From positions 19,432-83,431 of the forward strand of contig HF986039.1 in the NCBI GenBank assembly GCA_000431015.1: a stretch of 64,000 bases of DNA, read 5' to 3'. The position numbers were made by a program, and so were the translations under genes. The notes under the pieces are model-generated. The model made no database searches and was not told where the DNA came from. It was given only the letters and a program-made list of their open reading frames with translations. Shown here one piece after another: positions 35,842 through 44,155 of this stretch. Each line of letters starts with the position of its first letter. Position 1 is the first letter of the stretch. This DNA comes from Alistipes sp. CAG:514 (GTDB lineage Bacteria; Bacteroidota; Bacteroidia; Bacteroidales; UBA932).

Positions 35842-37023
35842 TTACCAAAGGAAGTTGTTGAACGGGTAGCGGCCGGCGTGGATCTCGGCTACCATCTTGT
35901 AGATGTCGCTGCGGAGTTTCTCGATGTTGGTCTTGTTTATGGCGGACATGAATATGCAAGGAGTCTTTTCCTGCGCTATCCAGCTGTTTTTCAGCTCCTC
36001 CAGCGAACGGTTCTCCTTACCCTTCGGAGTCAGCGAGAACTCATCGTACTCCTCGTAGGTGTAGGCATCTATCTTGTTGAAAATCACATAGACAGGCTTG
36101 TTTCCCGCACCTATTTCCTGTAGCGTCCTCTCCACTACCTCCATCTGCTCCTCGAATCCTGGATGAGAGATGTCCACGACATGCAGCAGAATGTCAGCCT
36201 CCCGCACCTCGTCAAGAGTGCTTTTGAAGGCCTCCACTAGCTGTGTAGGCAATTTTCTTATGAATCCTACCGTGTCGCTCAGAAGGAACGGAACGTTCTC
36301 TATTACTACCTTTCTGACAGTGGTGTCAAGTGTGGCAAACAACTTGTTCTCCGCAAATACGTCAGATTTGGCCAGCAGGTTCATTATTGTGCTTTTACCT
36401 ACATTGGTATAGCCCACCAATGAAAGTCGCACCATAGAGCCTCTATTGCCCCTTTGTGTGGCCATTTGCTTATCGACTTTCTTCAACTGTTCCTTAAGTC
36501 TTGCGATACGCTCCTTTACTATCCGTCGGTCGATCTCGATCTGGGTCTCACCCATACCGCCTCTCGTGCCCATGCCACCTCTCTGTCGCTCAAGGTGGGT
36601 CCACATACCGGCCAGCCTTGGCAGCATGTAGTTGTAGCGCGCTAGTTCAACCTGCATCTTCGCGTAGGATGTCTTGGCTCGCTGAGCAAAGATCTCAAGA
36701 ATGAGGCTGGTTCTGTCAATCACTGAACTGCAACTGATTACCTTCTCGATGTTCCTCTGTTGCATACCTGTCAGTTCGTCATCGAAGATCACATAATTGA
36801 TCTCGTTATCCTCGCAGTACTGTGCTATCTCCTGAAGTTTTCCGCTTCGTATGTAGGTCGCCTTCTCCGGCTTGTCAAGCCTTTGTACGAATTTCCTGTC
36901 GCCTTTCGCCCCGGCAGTCTCCGCCAGGAACTCCAGTTCGTCAAGATATTCCATCACCTTTCTGTCGTCATCGTTCTGCCTGATGATGCCGACAAAGACG
37001 GCCTTTTCCTTAAGTTCTTCCAT
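35842..37023 (-). CDS. hflX: Ribosome-associated GTPase HflX
   Basis: This is a 393-residue HflX, a GTPase that rescues or splits stalled ribosomes. The N-terminal HflX domain ('FVQRLDKPEKATYIRSGKLQ', 'VIFDDELTGMQQRNIE') is followed by the coiled-coil segment with 'GGMGTRGGMGETQIEIDRR'. The G domain follows: G1 'VGYTNVGKSTIMNLL' (about residue 205), G3 'LSDTVGFIRKLP' and G4 'FNKID'. All are intact. It is separated from tonB by a terminator. Confidence 0.96.
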   Translation of the reverse strand: MEELKEKAVFVGIIRQNDDDRKVMEYLDELEFLAETAGAKGDRKFVQRLDKPEKATYIRSGKLQEIAQYCEDNEINYVIFDDELTGMQQRNIEKVISCSSVIDRTSLILEIFAQRAKTSYAKMQVELARYNYMLPRLAGMWTHLERQRGGMGTRGGMGETQIEIDRRIVKERIARLKEQLKKVDKQMATQRGNRGSMVRLSLVGYTNVGKSTIMNLLAKSDVFAENKLFATLDTTVRKVVIENVPFLLSDTVGFIRKLPTQLVEAFKSTLDEVREADILLHVVDISHPGFEEQMEVVERTLQEIGAGNKPVYVIFNKIDAYTYEEYDEFSLTPKGKENRSLEELKNSWIAQEKTPCIFMSAINKTNIEKLRSDIYKMVAEIHAGRYPFNNFLW

Positions 37024-37031
37024 ATTTATTC

Positions 37032-37062
37032 AAAAAAAGGCCATCCGGTTGGGGACGGCCTT
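37032..37062 (-). terminator. Intrinsic terminator of tonB
   Basis: On the minus strand the stem AAGGCC..GGCCTT (37062-37037), with an inner GTCC/GGAT pairing, is followed by seven T (37038-37032). It sits in the 58-bp gap between tonB and hflX. Confidence 0.8.
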
Positions 37063-37081
37063 GAATTTCATTGATTTACTA

Positions 37082-37771
37082 CTATCTCAACTGGAAGATA
37101 ACAGGGAAGGTGTAGGTTACCTTCACAGCGCGGTCACGCTGCTTTCCCGGCTTCCACTTCGGAGACATTGAGACAACTCTCACGGCCTCCTTGTCGAGTG
37201 ATGAGTCTACTCCACGAAGAACCTTCACGTTGCTCACAGAGCCGTCAGGATTAACGGTGAACTGAAGGGTGACACGACCCTGAACACCATTTTCCTTCGC
37301 GATCTCAGGGTACTGAAGTTTGGAGTTTACCCACTTTGAGAACTCGTTGGCGTCACCACCGTTGAATGAAGGCTTCTCCTCCACGAGCTGGAACGGAATT
37401 GCCTCTTCCTCAACTACTTCCTCTTTAACTTCCTCTACGTAGTCCATGATCTCGACTCCGAGACTGGCATCGTCCTCAAGGCTCATGAAGTTGTCGTCAA
37501 CCTTGATGTCGTCTTCAACGATGTCGATCTGGTCGGAAAGAACAGGAATCTTCGGAGCCTCTGGTGGCGGTGGAGGGGTCTCCTCGGTAATAGGAACCAT
37601 GTCCTCAACTTCAACTACCTGAGTGTCCTCACCCAGGCTGGCTACCGCCTTCTCCTTAGTGCTGTAGGAAAAAGCTCCCCAGACTACGAGAAGAGCAACC
37701 ACGAGTCCGATCTCCGTGAAGAGAGTCCTTCTGTTCTCAAGATCGGCTTTTGGTGTTTTCTTGATCTCCAT
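37082..37771 (-). CDS. tonB: Energy transducer TonB
   Basis: This is a TonB of about 229 residues that passes proton-motive force to SusC-type transporters. The ATG at 37771 ('MEIKKTPKADLENRR') fits known Bacteroidota TonB starts; a start at 37792 would add seven residues. One transmembrane helix ('EIGLVVALLVVWGAFSYS', about 19-36) is followed by a short proline run ('TPPPPPEAPKIP'), an acidic Val/Glu-rich linker, and the C-terminal TonB fold ('GRVTLQFTVNPDGSVSNVKV', 'SPKWKPGKQRDRAVKVTYTF'). The three SusC proteins in the window are candidate partners. A full promoter match lies 65 bp upstream. Confidence 0.94.
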   Translation of the reverse strand: MEIKKTPKADLENRRTLFTEIGLVVALLVVWGAFSYSTKEKAVASLGEDTQVVEVEDMVPITEETPPPPPEAPKIPVLSDQIDIVEDDIKVDDNFMSLEDDASLGVEIMDYVEEVKEEVVEEEAIPFQLVEEKPSFNGGDANEFSKWVNSKLQYPEIAKENGVQGRVTLQFTVNPDGSVSNVKVLRGVDSSLDKEAVRVVSMSPKWKPGKQRDRAVKVTYTFPVIFQLR

Positions 37772-37835
37772 ATCAGTAATTAATTTTAACAATCATTTAC
37801 AACTTACCGGAAGGCAAAACCTTCCAATAGGCTTT

Positions 37836-37865
37836 CAAAGATAGAAATAATAATTGTCATTTCAA
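37836..37865 (-). promoter_or_regulatory. Predicted tonB promoter
   Basis: On the minus strand TTG (37865-37863), 19 bases, then TATCTTTG (37843-37836) is a perfect TTG-N19-TAnnTTTG match. It lies about 65 bp before the tonB ATG. Confidence 0.7.
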
Positions 37866-37885
37866 ATTTTTTGAATTATTAGTTG

Positions 37886-37893
37886 TAGATTTG
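37886..37893 (+). promoter_or_regulatory. Predicted -7 box of the ybeY promoter
   Basis: TAGATTTG lies 17 bp before the ybeY ATG. No TTG is found at the expected -33 spacing, so the match is partial. Confidence 0.4.
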
Positions 37894-37910
37894 CGTAAAA
37901 TTATAGGGTT

Positions 37911-38330
37911 ATGGTCAGGTACTATTGCGAGGACATAAAGTTTATTTTCAAGAACAAACTTGCCAACAACAGATGGTTGAAGATGGTTGCCGGGAGCGAG
38001 ATCAAGACTCTTGGAGACATTTCAATTATCTTTTGTTCAGATAATTACATTCTTGATGTGAATCTTCGCTACCTGCATCATGACTATTTCACCGATGTCA
38101 TTACCTTCGACTATTGCGAGGGCAACCGGCTTTCCGGTGACCTTTTCATCAGCGTTGACAGCGTGAGGGAGAATGCCGTCGAGTTCGGAACCGAATTTGA
38201 TGATGAGCTTCACCGCGTGATCGTCCACGGGCTTCTTCATCTTATCGGCTACGACGACCACACTCCGGAGGATCAGAAGCTGATGCGTGAGAAGGAGGAC
38301 TATTACCTTGGCCTTCGAGGCAACGCCTGA
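37911..38330 (+). CDS. ybeY: Endoribonuclease YbeY (rRNA maturation)
   Basis: This is a 139-residue UPF0054 metalloprotein. The zinc signature is 'HGLLHLIGYDDHT' (about residue 104-116), the H-G-x3-H-x5-H arrangement of YbeY. Upstream lie 'ISIIFCSDNYILDVNLRYLH' and 'YFTDVITFDY', also family features. It acts in 16S rRNA 3'-end processing and ribosome quality control. It is divergent from tonB and precedes mnmG by 80 bp. Confidence 0.93.
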   Translation: MVRYYCEDIKFIFKNKLANNRWLKMVAGSEIKTLGDISIIFCSDNYILDVNLRYLHHDYFTDVITFDYCEGNRLSGDLFISVDSVRENAVEFGTEFDDELHRVIVHGLLHLIGYDDHTPEDQKLMREKEDYYLGLRGNA

Positions 38331-38410
38331 TGCTTTTAGGGAATATTCATTTTTAGCATTTTATTTCGCCACTTCGGCGGATGTTCCGTAAAAATTGATT
38401 TTTCTTGAAT

Positions 38411-40324
38411 ATGACATATTCATACGATGTGATTGTGGTCGGTGGGGGACACGCCGGTTGCGAGGCTGCGATGGCCGCTGCGAATCTTGGTTCCTCCGTT
38501 TTGCTGATCAACGCCGACCTTACGAGTTTCGCGCGCATGTCATGCAACCCTGCGATCGGCGGAATCGCGAAGGGGCAGATTGTCCGGGAGATTGATGCGC
38601 TCGGAGGAATGATGGGTCGTGTCACTGATGCTTCGACCCTTCAGTTTCGCATGCTTAACCGTTCCAAGGGTCCGGCAATGTGGAGTCCGCGCGCCCAGTG
38701 CGACAAACAGCTCTTTTCCGCGTACTGGAGGAATATTCTTGAAAACTCTTGTAGATTAGATATTTACGCCGATTTTGTTACTTCTTTCCTCTTTGAGAAT
38801 TCAAAAATCTGTGGAGTCAAGACAAATACAGGGGCAATTTTTAAATCTCAGACGGTTATTCTGGCCACCGGAACGTTCTTGAACGGAAGGATGTTCATCG
38901 GTCGCACTACTTTCGAGGGAGGCCGGATAGGGGAGTTGTCCTCTCACGGTCTGACCGAACAACTCGTCAGTCTCGGTCTTCGGACAGGGAGGATGAAGAC
39001 GGGGACCCCACCCCGGATCGACATTTCATCAGTGGACACGTCGAAACTTTTGAGGCAACTCGGAGACGAGTCGCCGGAGAAGTTTTCCTATTTGAATATT
39101 CTTTCCTCTGTTCAGGGGGAGGGAAGTCAGATGCCATGCTACATTCTCCACACCAATGAGAAAGTTCACGACATTCTCCGTTCGGGCTTCAAGGATTCTC
39201 CGATGTTCAGTGGTCTGATTACCGGCAAGGGGCCGAGGTACTGTCCGAGCATCGAGGATAAGTTGAGGGTGTTTCCGGACAAGACATCCCACCAACTCTT
39301 TCTGGAGCCGGAGGGGAGGGACACCAATGAATATTATCTCCAAGGCTTTTCATCCTCACTTCCGCTGAATGTTCAGTTGGATGCCTTGCACACTATCGAG
39401 GGTTTGGAGTCCGCCAAGATATTCAAGCCTGCCTATGCCGTTGAATATGACTACTTTGACCCTACTCAACTCCTTAACACTCTTGAACTTAGGGATGTTG
39501 AAGGGCTTTATTTCGCTGGTCAGATAAATGGTACAACAGGTTATGAAGAGGCAGGTGCTCAGGGAATTATAGCTGGTATTAACGCTCATTTGAAGGTTCA
39601 TGGCAAGGAGCCTTTTGTCCTTCGTCGTGATGAGTCATATATTGGAGTACTGATTGATGATCTGATCACAAAAGGCGTTGACGAACCTTACAGAATGTTC
39701 ACCTCTCGTGCGGAGTATCGTATTCTTCTGAGACAGGACAACGCCGACTTGCGTCTGACGGAAAAGTCTTACAAAATAGGTCTCGCTTCAGAAGAAAGGT
39801 ACCGACTTATGACGGAAAAGTACGAGACGGTCAATGATCTTGCTCGAATGTGTGACGAGGTTAATCTTCGTGCCGATGTCATCAATGACTATCTTTCCGA
39901 GTCTAACTCTGCCACCCTTTCCGAGTCGAAACGTATCTCTGATCTTGCTTCCCGTCCAGAGATTTCACTTGAAGAATTATTAAATTTTGTTCCACGTGGA
40001 ACATTTGATAAGTTTTCTGTGGTTCTTCCGGAAGGGGAGGACATTGGTTCATCGCAGCGTCGAAAGGAAATCATTGATTCTGTCGAGATCGGAGTTAAGT
40101 ACAAAGGCTACATTGAGCGTGAAAAATCCATAGCGGAGAAAATCGCCCGTCTTGAAGATTTGAAGATTCCACAAGACTTCGATTTTGACATGGTTTCCGG
40201 TCTAACCATAGAATGTCGCCAGAAACTTCTCCGCTACAAGCCTACCACCATCGCCCAAGCCTCACGCATCTCAGGTGTCTCTCCCGCCGACATCTCCGTC
40301 CTGCTTGTCTATTTCGGACGGTGA
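38411..40324 (+). CDS. mnmG: tRNA uridine-5-carboxymethylaminomethyl modification enzyme MnmG
   Basis: This is a 637-residue FAD enzyme that, with MnmE, modifies U34 of tRNA. The ATG at 38411 ('[20 protein letters not shown]') is preferred over TTG 38405. The FAD site '[13 protein letters not shown]' lies near residue 10; '[21 protein letters not shown]', '[18 protein letters not shown]', '[12 protein letters not shown]' and '[17 protein letters not shown]' follow. The helical C-terminus ends '[14 protein letters not shown]'. Length and motifs are complete. mnmG (gidA) is often origin-linked in bacteria; here it lies 8 kb from the proposed origin. Confidence 0.97.
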   Translation: MTYSYDVIVVGGGHAGCEAAMAAANLGSSVLLINADLTSFARMSCNPAIGGIAKGQIVREIDALGGMMGRVTDASTLQFRMLNRSKGPAMWSPRAQCDKQLFSAYWRNILENSCRLDIYADFVTSFLFENSKICGVKTNTGAIFKSQTVILATGTFLNGRMFIGRTTFEGGRIGELSSHGLTEQLVSLGLRTGRMKTGTPPRIDISSVDTSKLLRQLGDESPEKFSYLNILSSVQGEGSQMPCYILHTNEKVHDILRSGFKDSPMFSGLITGKGPRYCPSIEDKLRVFPDKTSHQLFLEPEGRDTNEYYLQGFSSSLPLNVQLDALHTIEGLESAKIFKPAYAVEYDYFDPTQLLNTLELRDVEGLYFAGQINGTTGYEEAGAQGIIAGINAHLKVHGKEPFVLRRDESYIGVLIDDLITKGVDEPYRMFTSRAEYRILLRQDNADLRLTEKSYKIGLASEERYRLMTEKYETVNDLARMCDEVNLRADVINDYLSESNSATLSESKRISDLASRPEISLEELLNFVPRGTFDKFSVVLPEGEDIGSSQRRKEIIDSVEIGVKYKGYIEREKSIAEKIARLEDLKIPQDFDFDMVSGLTIECRQKLLRYKPTTIAQASRISGVSPADISVLLVYFGR

Positions 40325-40331
40325 TTCAACA

Positions 40332-40638
40332 GCGAAATGTATATGACTTGAACCACCCTTTACCCGGTTATGGCGCGAAGCGCAGGTGGTTCAAGTCATA
40401 TACATTTCGCCTATCGGAGTAATGACCGCCTTATTATCCTATAAGGCGAAAATATAAAGACTTTGACTATCCTTTACCCGTTTAGGACGCGAAGCGCAGG
40501 TGGTTCAAGTCATATACATTTCGCCTATCGGAGTAATGACCGCCTTATTATTCTATAAGGCGAAAATATAAAGACTTTGGCTACCCTTTACCCGGTTAGG
40601 GCGCGAAGCGCAGGTAGCCAAAGTCTTTATATTTTTGC
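40332..40638. repeat. Array of three 79-nt hairpins with exchanged arms and 35-nt spacers
   Basis: Units lie at 40332-40410, 40446-40524 and 40560-40638. Each is a 26-nt arm, a 27-nt centre (CTTTACCCGGTTAGGGCGCG-like, then AAGCGCA) and a 26-nt arm. Unit 1 has arms A and A' (perfect palindrome), unit 2 has B and A', and unit 3 has B and B' (one mismatch). Spacers 40411-40445 and 40525-40559 differ at one base and can form their own small stem (GCCTTAT/ATAAGGC). The period is 114 bp. It fills the gap between convergent mnmG and ruvA. Confidence 0.92.
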
Positions 40639-40658
40639 CGCAATCAGCGAAATAATGC

Positions 40659-41246
40659 CTACATCATCTGCAATGCCGACTTGATAATCTGTTCGACTTT
40701 GGCGTTAGGATTGGCCTTGAGGACGGCCTGGATGGCCTTGTTGACTGCTGGTTTTGCGAATCCAAGCATGACAAGAGCCCTGCTGGCCTCCTCGACAATC
40801 TCGCTTCGGTTGCCACCGAAAAGTTCTGTGGAATCCGCCCCCTCGCCTTTGACGATCTTATCCTTCAACTCCAGAACAAGCCTCTGGGCGCTCTTGACCC
40901 CGATACCCTTCACACTCTTGATCCTTGCGATGTCTTCCGAAAGAATAGCCTGCCTGATTTCCTCCGCCGATAGCGAAGACAGCATCATCCTGGCCGAATT
41001 TACCCCTATACCTGACACGCTGATCAACAGTTCGAACAACTCCCGCTCCTCCTTTGTGGCGAATCCGTAGTACAATTCTGCATCCTCGCGAAGATAATGA
41101 AAGATGAACACCTTAGCGTCTTTCTTTTCCTGCAGAGCCTGAAAGGTCTGCAATGAAATCAGAATCCTGTATCCGATGCCGTTATTCTCCAGAATCAGCT
41201 CGGCAGGGGAGAGATCCACTATAGTTCCTTTGATGTAGTCAATCAT
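40659..41246 (-). CDS. ruvA: Holliday junction DNA-binding protein RuvA
   Basis: This is a 195-residue RuvA, the tetrameric junction-binding subunit of RuvAB. The start 'MIDYIKGTIVDLSPAELILE' at 41246 matches the family. An OB-fold comes first. Helix-hairpin-helix motifs follow ('LISVSGIGVNSARMMLSSLS' and 'IKSVKGIGVKSAQRLVLEL', about 70-130), and a C-terminal RuvB-contact helix bundle ends 'QIIKSALQMM'. It is separate from ruvB and on the opposite strand. Confidence 0.96.
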   Translation of the reverse strand: MIDYIKGTIVDLSPAELILENNGIGYRILISLQTFQALQEKKDAKVFIFHYLREDAELYYGFATKEERELFELLISVSGIGVNSARMMLSSLSAEEIRQAILSEDIARIKSVKGIGVKSAQRLVLELKDKIVKGEGADSTELFGGNRSEIVEEASRALVMLGFAKPAVNKAIQAVLKANPNAKVEQIIKSALQMM

Positions 41247-41368
41247 ATTCAAAGATTTTATTGAATACAAAATTAGCACTTTTGCACCGAAAAATGTTCC
41301 CTTTCAACATTCTTCGGATGAATATGAAGGAATATTCGCTAACCCTCCATTCTTCCAATGGTTTTCAT

Positions 41369-41376
41369 TATCTTTG
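41369..41376 (+). promoter_or_regulatory. Predicted -7 box of the sufS promoter
   Basis: TATCTTTG lies 23 bp before the sufS ATG. The preceding GGTTTTCAT resembles the ruvB promoter context. No clear TTG at -33. Confidence 0.5.
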
Positions 41377-41399
41377 TAAGATTGAACGGAGTTTTGACC

Positions 41400-42623
41400 A
41401 TGAATATTCAAGAATTAAGGAATATGTTTCCGGCGCTCTCGCGCACCGTCTATGGCAAGCCGCTTGTCTATTTCGACAATGCGGCCACTGCCCAGCGTCC
41501 GCAGACGGTGATCGACAAATGGACCGGACTTGCCATCGGAGCGAACGCCAACATCCACCGCGCCGTCCATAAACTTGCCGTCGATGCCACTGATGAATAT
41601 GAAAGCACGCGCGATGCTGTCAAGGAATATATTAACGCCGCCGCACGCGAAGAGATAGTTTTCACTTCCGGAACCACAGGATCCATCAACCTTGTGGCTT
41701 TCTCTTTCGGAGAGACATTCGTCAATGAGGGCGATGAGATCATCGTTTCCGAGTCCGAGCACCATTCCAACATTGTTCCGTGGCAGATGCTTTGCCAGAG
41801 AAAAGGCGCTGTTCTGAGGGTCTTGCACGTGGACGAGGATGGCCATCTGAATCTTGAGGAGTTGAAATCCTTGCTAAATCCCAAGACCAGGATTGTCGCC
41901 GTCACTCAGATTTCCAATGTTCTTGGCATTTTGAATCCTGTTAAGGAGATTGTAAGTGTTTGTCACTCAGCTGGTTGCCCTGTTCTTATCGACGGAGCGC
42001 AAGGTATGGTTCACGAAGGTGTTGACGTTCAGGATGTTGACTGTGACTTCTACGCTTTTTCCGGACACAAACTCTATGCGGCCACCGGAACCGGGGTACT
42101 TTACGGAAAACGTAAGTGGCTGGATCAGATGGTTCCTTATCAGGGCGGGGGAGAGATGATCTCTACCGTCAGGTTTTCCGGAACGACTTACGCTCCACTT
42201 CCGGAGAAGTTTGAGGCCGGAACCCAGAACATCAATGCCATTCCGACGCTGGAACCAGCTATCGAGATGCTTAAATTGATGAAAGATAAAGAGTTACTTA
42301 ATGCTCAAGAGGCTGTGTCCCAGTACCTTCTCCACGCTTTGACAAGCAACCCGAGGGTCCGTCTTTATGGCGTTCCACGTGGAACGGAGACAAAGATTCC
42401 GCTCTTTTCTTTCAGCGTTGAGGGGGCGCATCATGAGGACTTGGCCTTGATTTTGGACAAGATGGGGATTGCCGTGCGGTCCGGGCAGATGTGTGCCGAG
42501 CCGTTGATGGACAGGTTTGGAGTGACTGGGATGCTCCGTGCCTCGCTCGCTCCGTACAACACGATGGAGGAGGCTGAATATTTCATCAAGTCGCTCGACA
42601 TGGCGACCGCGATGTTGGTGTAG
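41400..42623 (+). CDS. sufS: Cysteine desulfurase SufS
   Basis: This is a 407-residue group II cysteine desulfurase that mobilises sulfur from cysteine for Fe-S cluster assembly. ATG 41400 gives the family start 'MNIQELRNMFPALSRTVYGK'. 'YFDNAATAQRP' follows, then 'VSESEHHSNIVPWQ' and the PLP lysine in 'FSGHKLYAATGTGVLYG'. The catalytic Cys is in 'VRSGQMCAEPLM' near the C-terminus. It is followed by sufE after 73 bp. Confidence 0.96.
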   Translation: MNIQELRNMFPALSRTVYGKPLVYFDNAATAQRPQTVIDKWTGLAIGANANIHRAVHKLAVDATDEYESTRDAVKEYINAAAREEIVFTSGTTGSINLVAFSFGETFVNEGDEIIVSESEHHSNIVPWQMLCQRKGAVLRVLHVDEDGHLNLEELKSLLNPKTRIVAVTQISNVLGILNPVKEIVSVCHSAGCPVLIDGAQGMVHEGVDVQDVDCDFYAFSGHKLYAATGTGVLYGKRKWLDQMVPYQGGGEMISTVRFSGTTYAPLPEKFEAGTQNINAIPTLEPAIEMLKLMKDKELLNAQEAVSQYLLHALTSNPRVRLYGVPRGTETKIPLFSFSVEGAHHEDLALILDKMGIAVRSGQMCAEPLMDRFGVTGMLRASLAPYNTMEEAEYFIKSLDMATAMLV

Positions 42624-42631
42624 TTATGAGT

Positions 42632-42653
42632 GGTCGCTGAACCTGTCGAAGCG
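42632..42653. repeat. Copy 1 of a 22-bp dispersed repeat
   Basis: The sequence GGTCGCTGAACCTGTCGAAGCG lies between sufS and sufE; 18 of its 22 positions match an inverted copy at 43966-43987. Similar 'GTCGCTGAGC..GTCGAAG' strings occur between genes in many bacterial genomes, to my recollection. Confidence 0.55.
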
Positions 42654-42696
42654 CTGATGTATTGCGATGTTATTTTGATATAAACTTGGATAATAT

Positions 42697-43113
42697 ATGA
42701 ACTCATTAGAGGAAGCGAAACAGTCTGTGATTGAGGATTTCTCGATGTACGATGAATGGCTCGACAAATACGAGTATCTCATCGACTTGGGAAAGAATCT
42801 GGAGGCGTATCCTGAATCGGAAAAGACTGAAGATAAGTTGATTAAGGGATGTCAGTCCCGGGTTTGGCTGGATTGGCGCCTGGAGGACGGAAAACTTTGG
42901 TTCAAGGCCGACAGCGACGCGATCATCACGAAAGGCATAATTTCCCTTCTGATCAATGTCTATTCTGGCCGCACACCGAAAGAGATCGCCGCGGACGATT
43001 TCGGATTCATCAACCAGATAGGTCTTAAGGAGAATCTCTCGCCGACCAGAGCCAACGGACTGGTCTCGATGATCGACACCATCAAGGCTGTGGCGCTGGA
43101 GAACAGTAAATAG
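42697..43113 (+). CDS. sufE: Sulfur acceptor protein SufE
   Basis: This is a 138-residue SufE that takes persulfide from SufS and stimulates it. 'LIKGCQSRVWLDW' carries the acceptor Cys (about residue 52). 'FKADSDAIITKGIISLLINV' and 'LSPTRANGLVSMIDTIK' match the rest of the fold. Length is typical. It follows sufS and precedes a sufT-like gene; sufBCD are not in the window. Confidence 0.94.
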   Translation: MNSLEEAKQSVIEDFSMYDEWLDKYEYLIDLGKNLEAYPESEKTEDKLIKGCQSRVWLDWRLEDGKLWFKADSDAIITKGIISLLINVYSGRTPKEIAADDFGFINQIGLKENLSPTRANGLVSMIDTIKAVALENSK

Positions 43114-43185
43114 AACGGGATCGTTTCGAGCCTGATGAGTGGCTCTAAAGACGATCCGTAAGATAACTTTGTAAGCGATTGTGAA

Positions 43186-43665
43186 ATGAGCATATTCAAG
43201 AATAATAAGGAAGAGGAGGAAAAGGCGACCGCCGCCGAGCCGCATGTTGAGCAGGAGAGTGAGGTGCTTTCCGCTGAGGATGTAAAGGCATTGGCACCGC
43301 TTTATGACAATGTGGTTCTTGCCTTGAAGCAGGTCTATGATCCCGAGATTCCGGTCAACATCTACGACCTCGGCCTCATCTACGAGCTTGTCATCAACAA
43401 GAACCACGAGGCTTTCATCAAAATGACTTTCACCGCCCCGAACTGCCCGATGGCTGACGAGGTGCTGGAGGAGGTTCAGAAAAACGTCACCGACGTTCCC
43501 GGAATAAAGGCCTGCAACGTGGAACTGGTCTTTGACCCGGCTTGGGATCAATCGATGCTCTCTGACGAGGCACGTCTGGAACTTGGTCTGGATGTCATTG
43601 ATTCTTCATCTGACAGGGTTGATCCTGGTGCCGGCCCGGACTATTCAAAGGAACCGAATTCCTGA
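43186..43665 (+). CDS. DUF59/MIP18-family iron-sulfur assembly protein (SufT-like)
   Basis: This is a 159-residue protein with a ~35-residue charged N-terminal extension and a DUF59 domain. The domain has 'VYDPEIPVNIYDLGLIYEL', 'MTFTAPNCPMADEVLEEVQ' and 'VELVFDPAWDQSMLSDEAR', with the family Cys in 'NCPM'. DUF59 proteins act in maturation of Fe-S proteins. The position after sufS-sufE supports that role. It is 72 bp after sufE. Confidence 0.9.
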   Translation: MSIFKNNKEEEEKATAAEPHVEQESEVLSAEDVKALAPLYDNVVLALKQVYDPEIPVNIYDLGLIYELVINKNHEAFIKMTFTAPNCPMADEVLEEVQKNVTDVPGIKACNVELVFDPAWDQSMLSDEARLELGLDVIDSSSDRVDPGAGPDYSKEPNS

Positions 43666-43965
43666 TCCGGTATATTCAATTTTGACAGCTTGATTTAGGT
43701 TTGAATATTTTTAGGAACATGAAAAAAATAAGTTGCTTCAGATTAAGAGAAGATTTTCGAGGATAGATCTTTTTTTGAAGAAGGAGTGTGCCGGTGGCAC
43801 ATGACTGATGAGAAAACAGATATAGACCGAAAAGATTCCTTAAGATGAGGCAGGTTATTTTTTGAAGGTTACTAAATACCACTTGGAACCTATCTAAGCG
43901 GCTAGCCCGATGGTTCGGGCTCACCAACCATGGTTCGGCAGACTCTGTTGCCGTACGCTGGCAGA

Positions 43966-43987
43966 CGCTTTGACGAGCTCAGCGACC
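43966..43987. repeat. Copy 2 (inverted) of the 22-bp dispersed repeat
   Basis: CGCTTTGACGAGCTCAGCGACC is the reverse complement of the repeat at 42632-42653 with four mismatches. Together they bracket sufE and the sufT-like gene. Confidence 0.55.
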
Positions 43988-44075
43988 ACCAGCGTATCAG
44001 AACCGAAGAGCTGCACAGCGCCCAAAAACTTTCTCCGAACGCAGTGGGGAGTAAGCGATTGAAAATCAATTACAA

Positions 44076-44117
44076 AAGCGAAGCCCTTTAGCTGATATCA
44101 GCTGAAGGACTTCGCTT
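44076..44117 (-). terminator. Large palindrome, probable terminator of the GH92 gene
   Basis: Two 21-nt arms meet without a spacer (AAGCGAAGCCCTTTAGCTGA.. / ..TCAGCTGAAGGACTTCGCTT) with two mismatches. It lies 39 bp after the GH92 stop. No good T run follows on the minus strand, so another function is possible. Confidence 0.5.
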
Positions 44118-44155
44118 AATATACTATGAAACAGAGGCTTACCCTCCGCGGGAAG

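Larger units (their letters stand above)
43666..44155. other. Gene-free stretch with small hairpins and a dispersed repeat
   Basis: I see no gene here. It contains a 7-bp hairpin AGCCCGA-TGGT-TCGGGCT (43904-43921), the inverted copy of the 22-bp repeat (43966-43987), and the terminator-like palindrome at 44076-44117. The first half is AT-rich; the second is GC-richer and may be decayed sequence. Confidence 0.6.

Noticed and set aside
40332..40638. CRISPR-like array (regular units with 35-nt spacers)
   Set aside because: Spacers are identical apart from one base, units are 79-nt palindromes with differing arms, there are only three, and no cas genes are nearby.
43666..44155. Remnant of an insertion sequence in the gene-free stretch
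   Set aside because: Small hairpins and a dispersed repeat are present, but there is no transposase remnant and no terminal inverted repeats with a target duplication.
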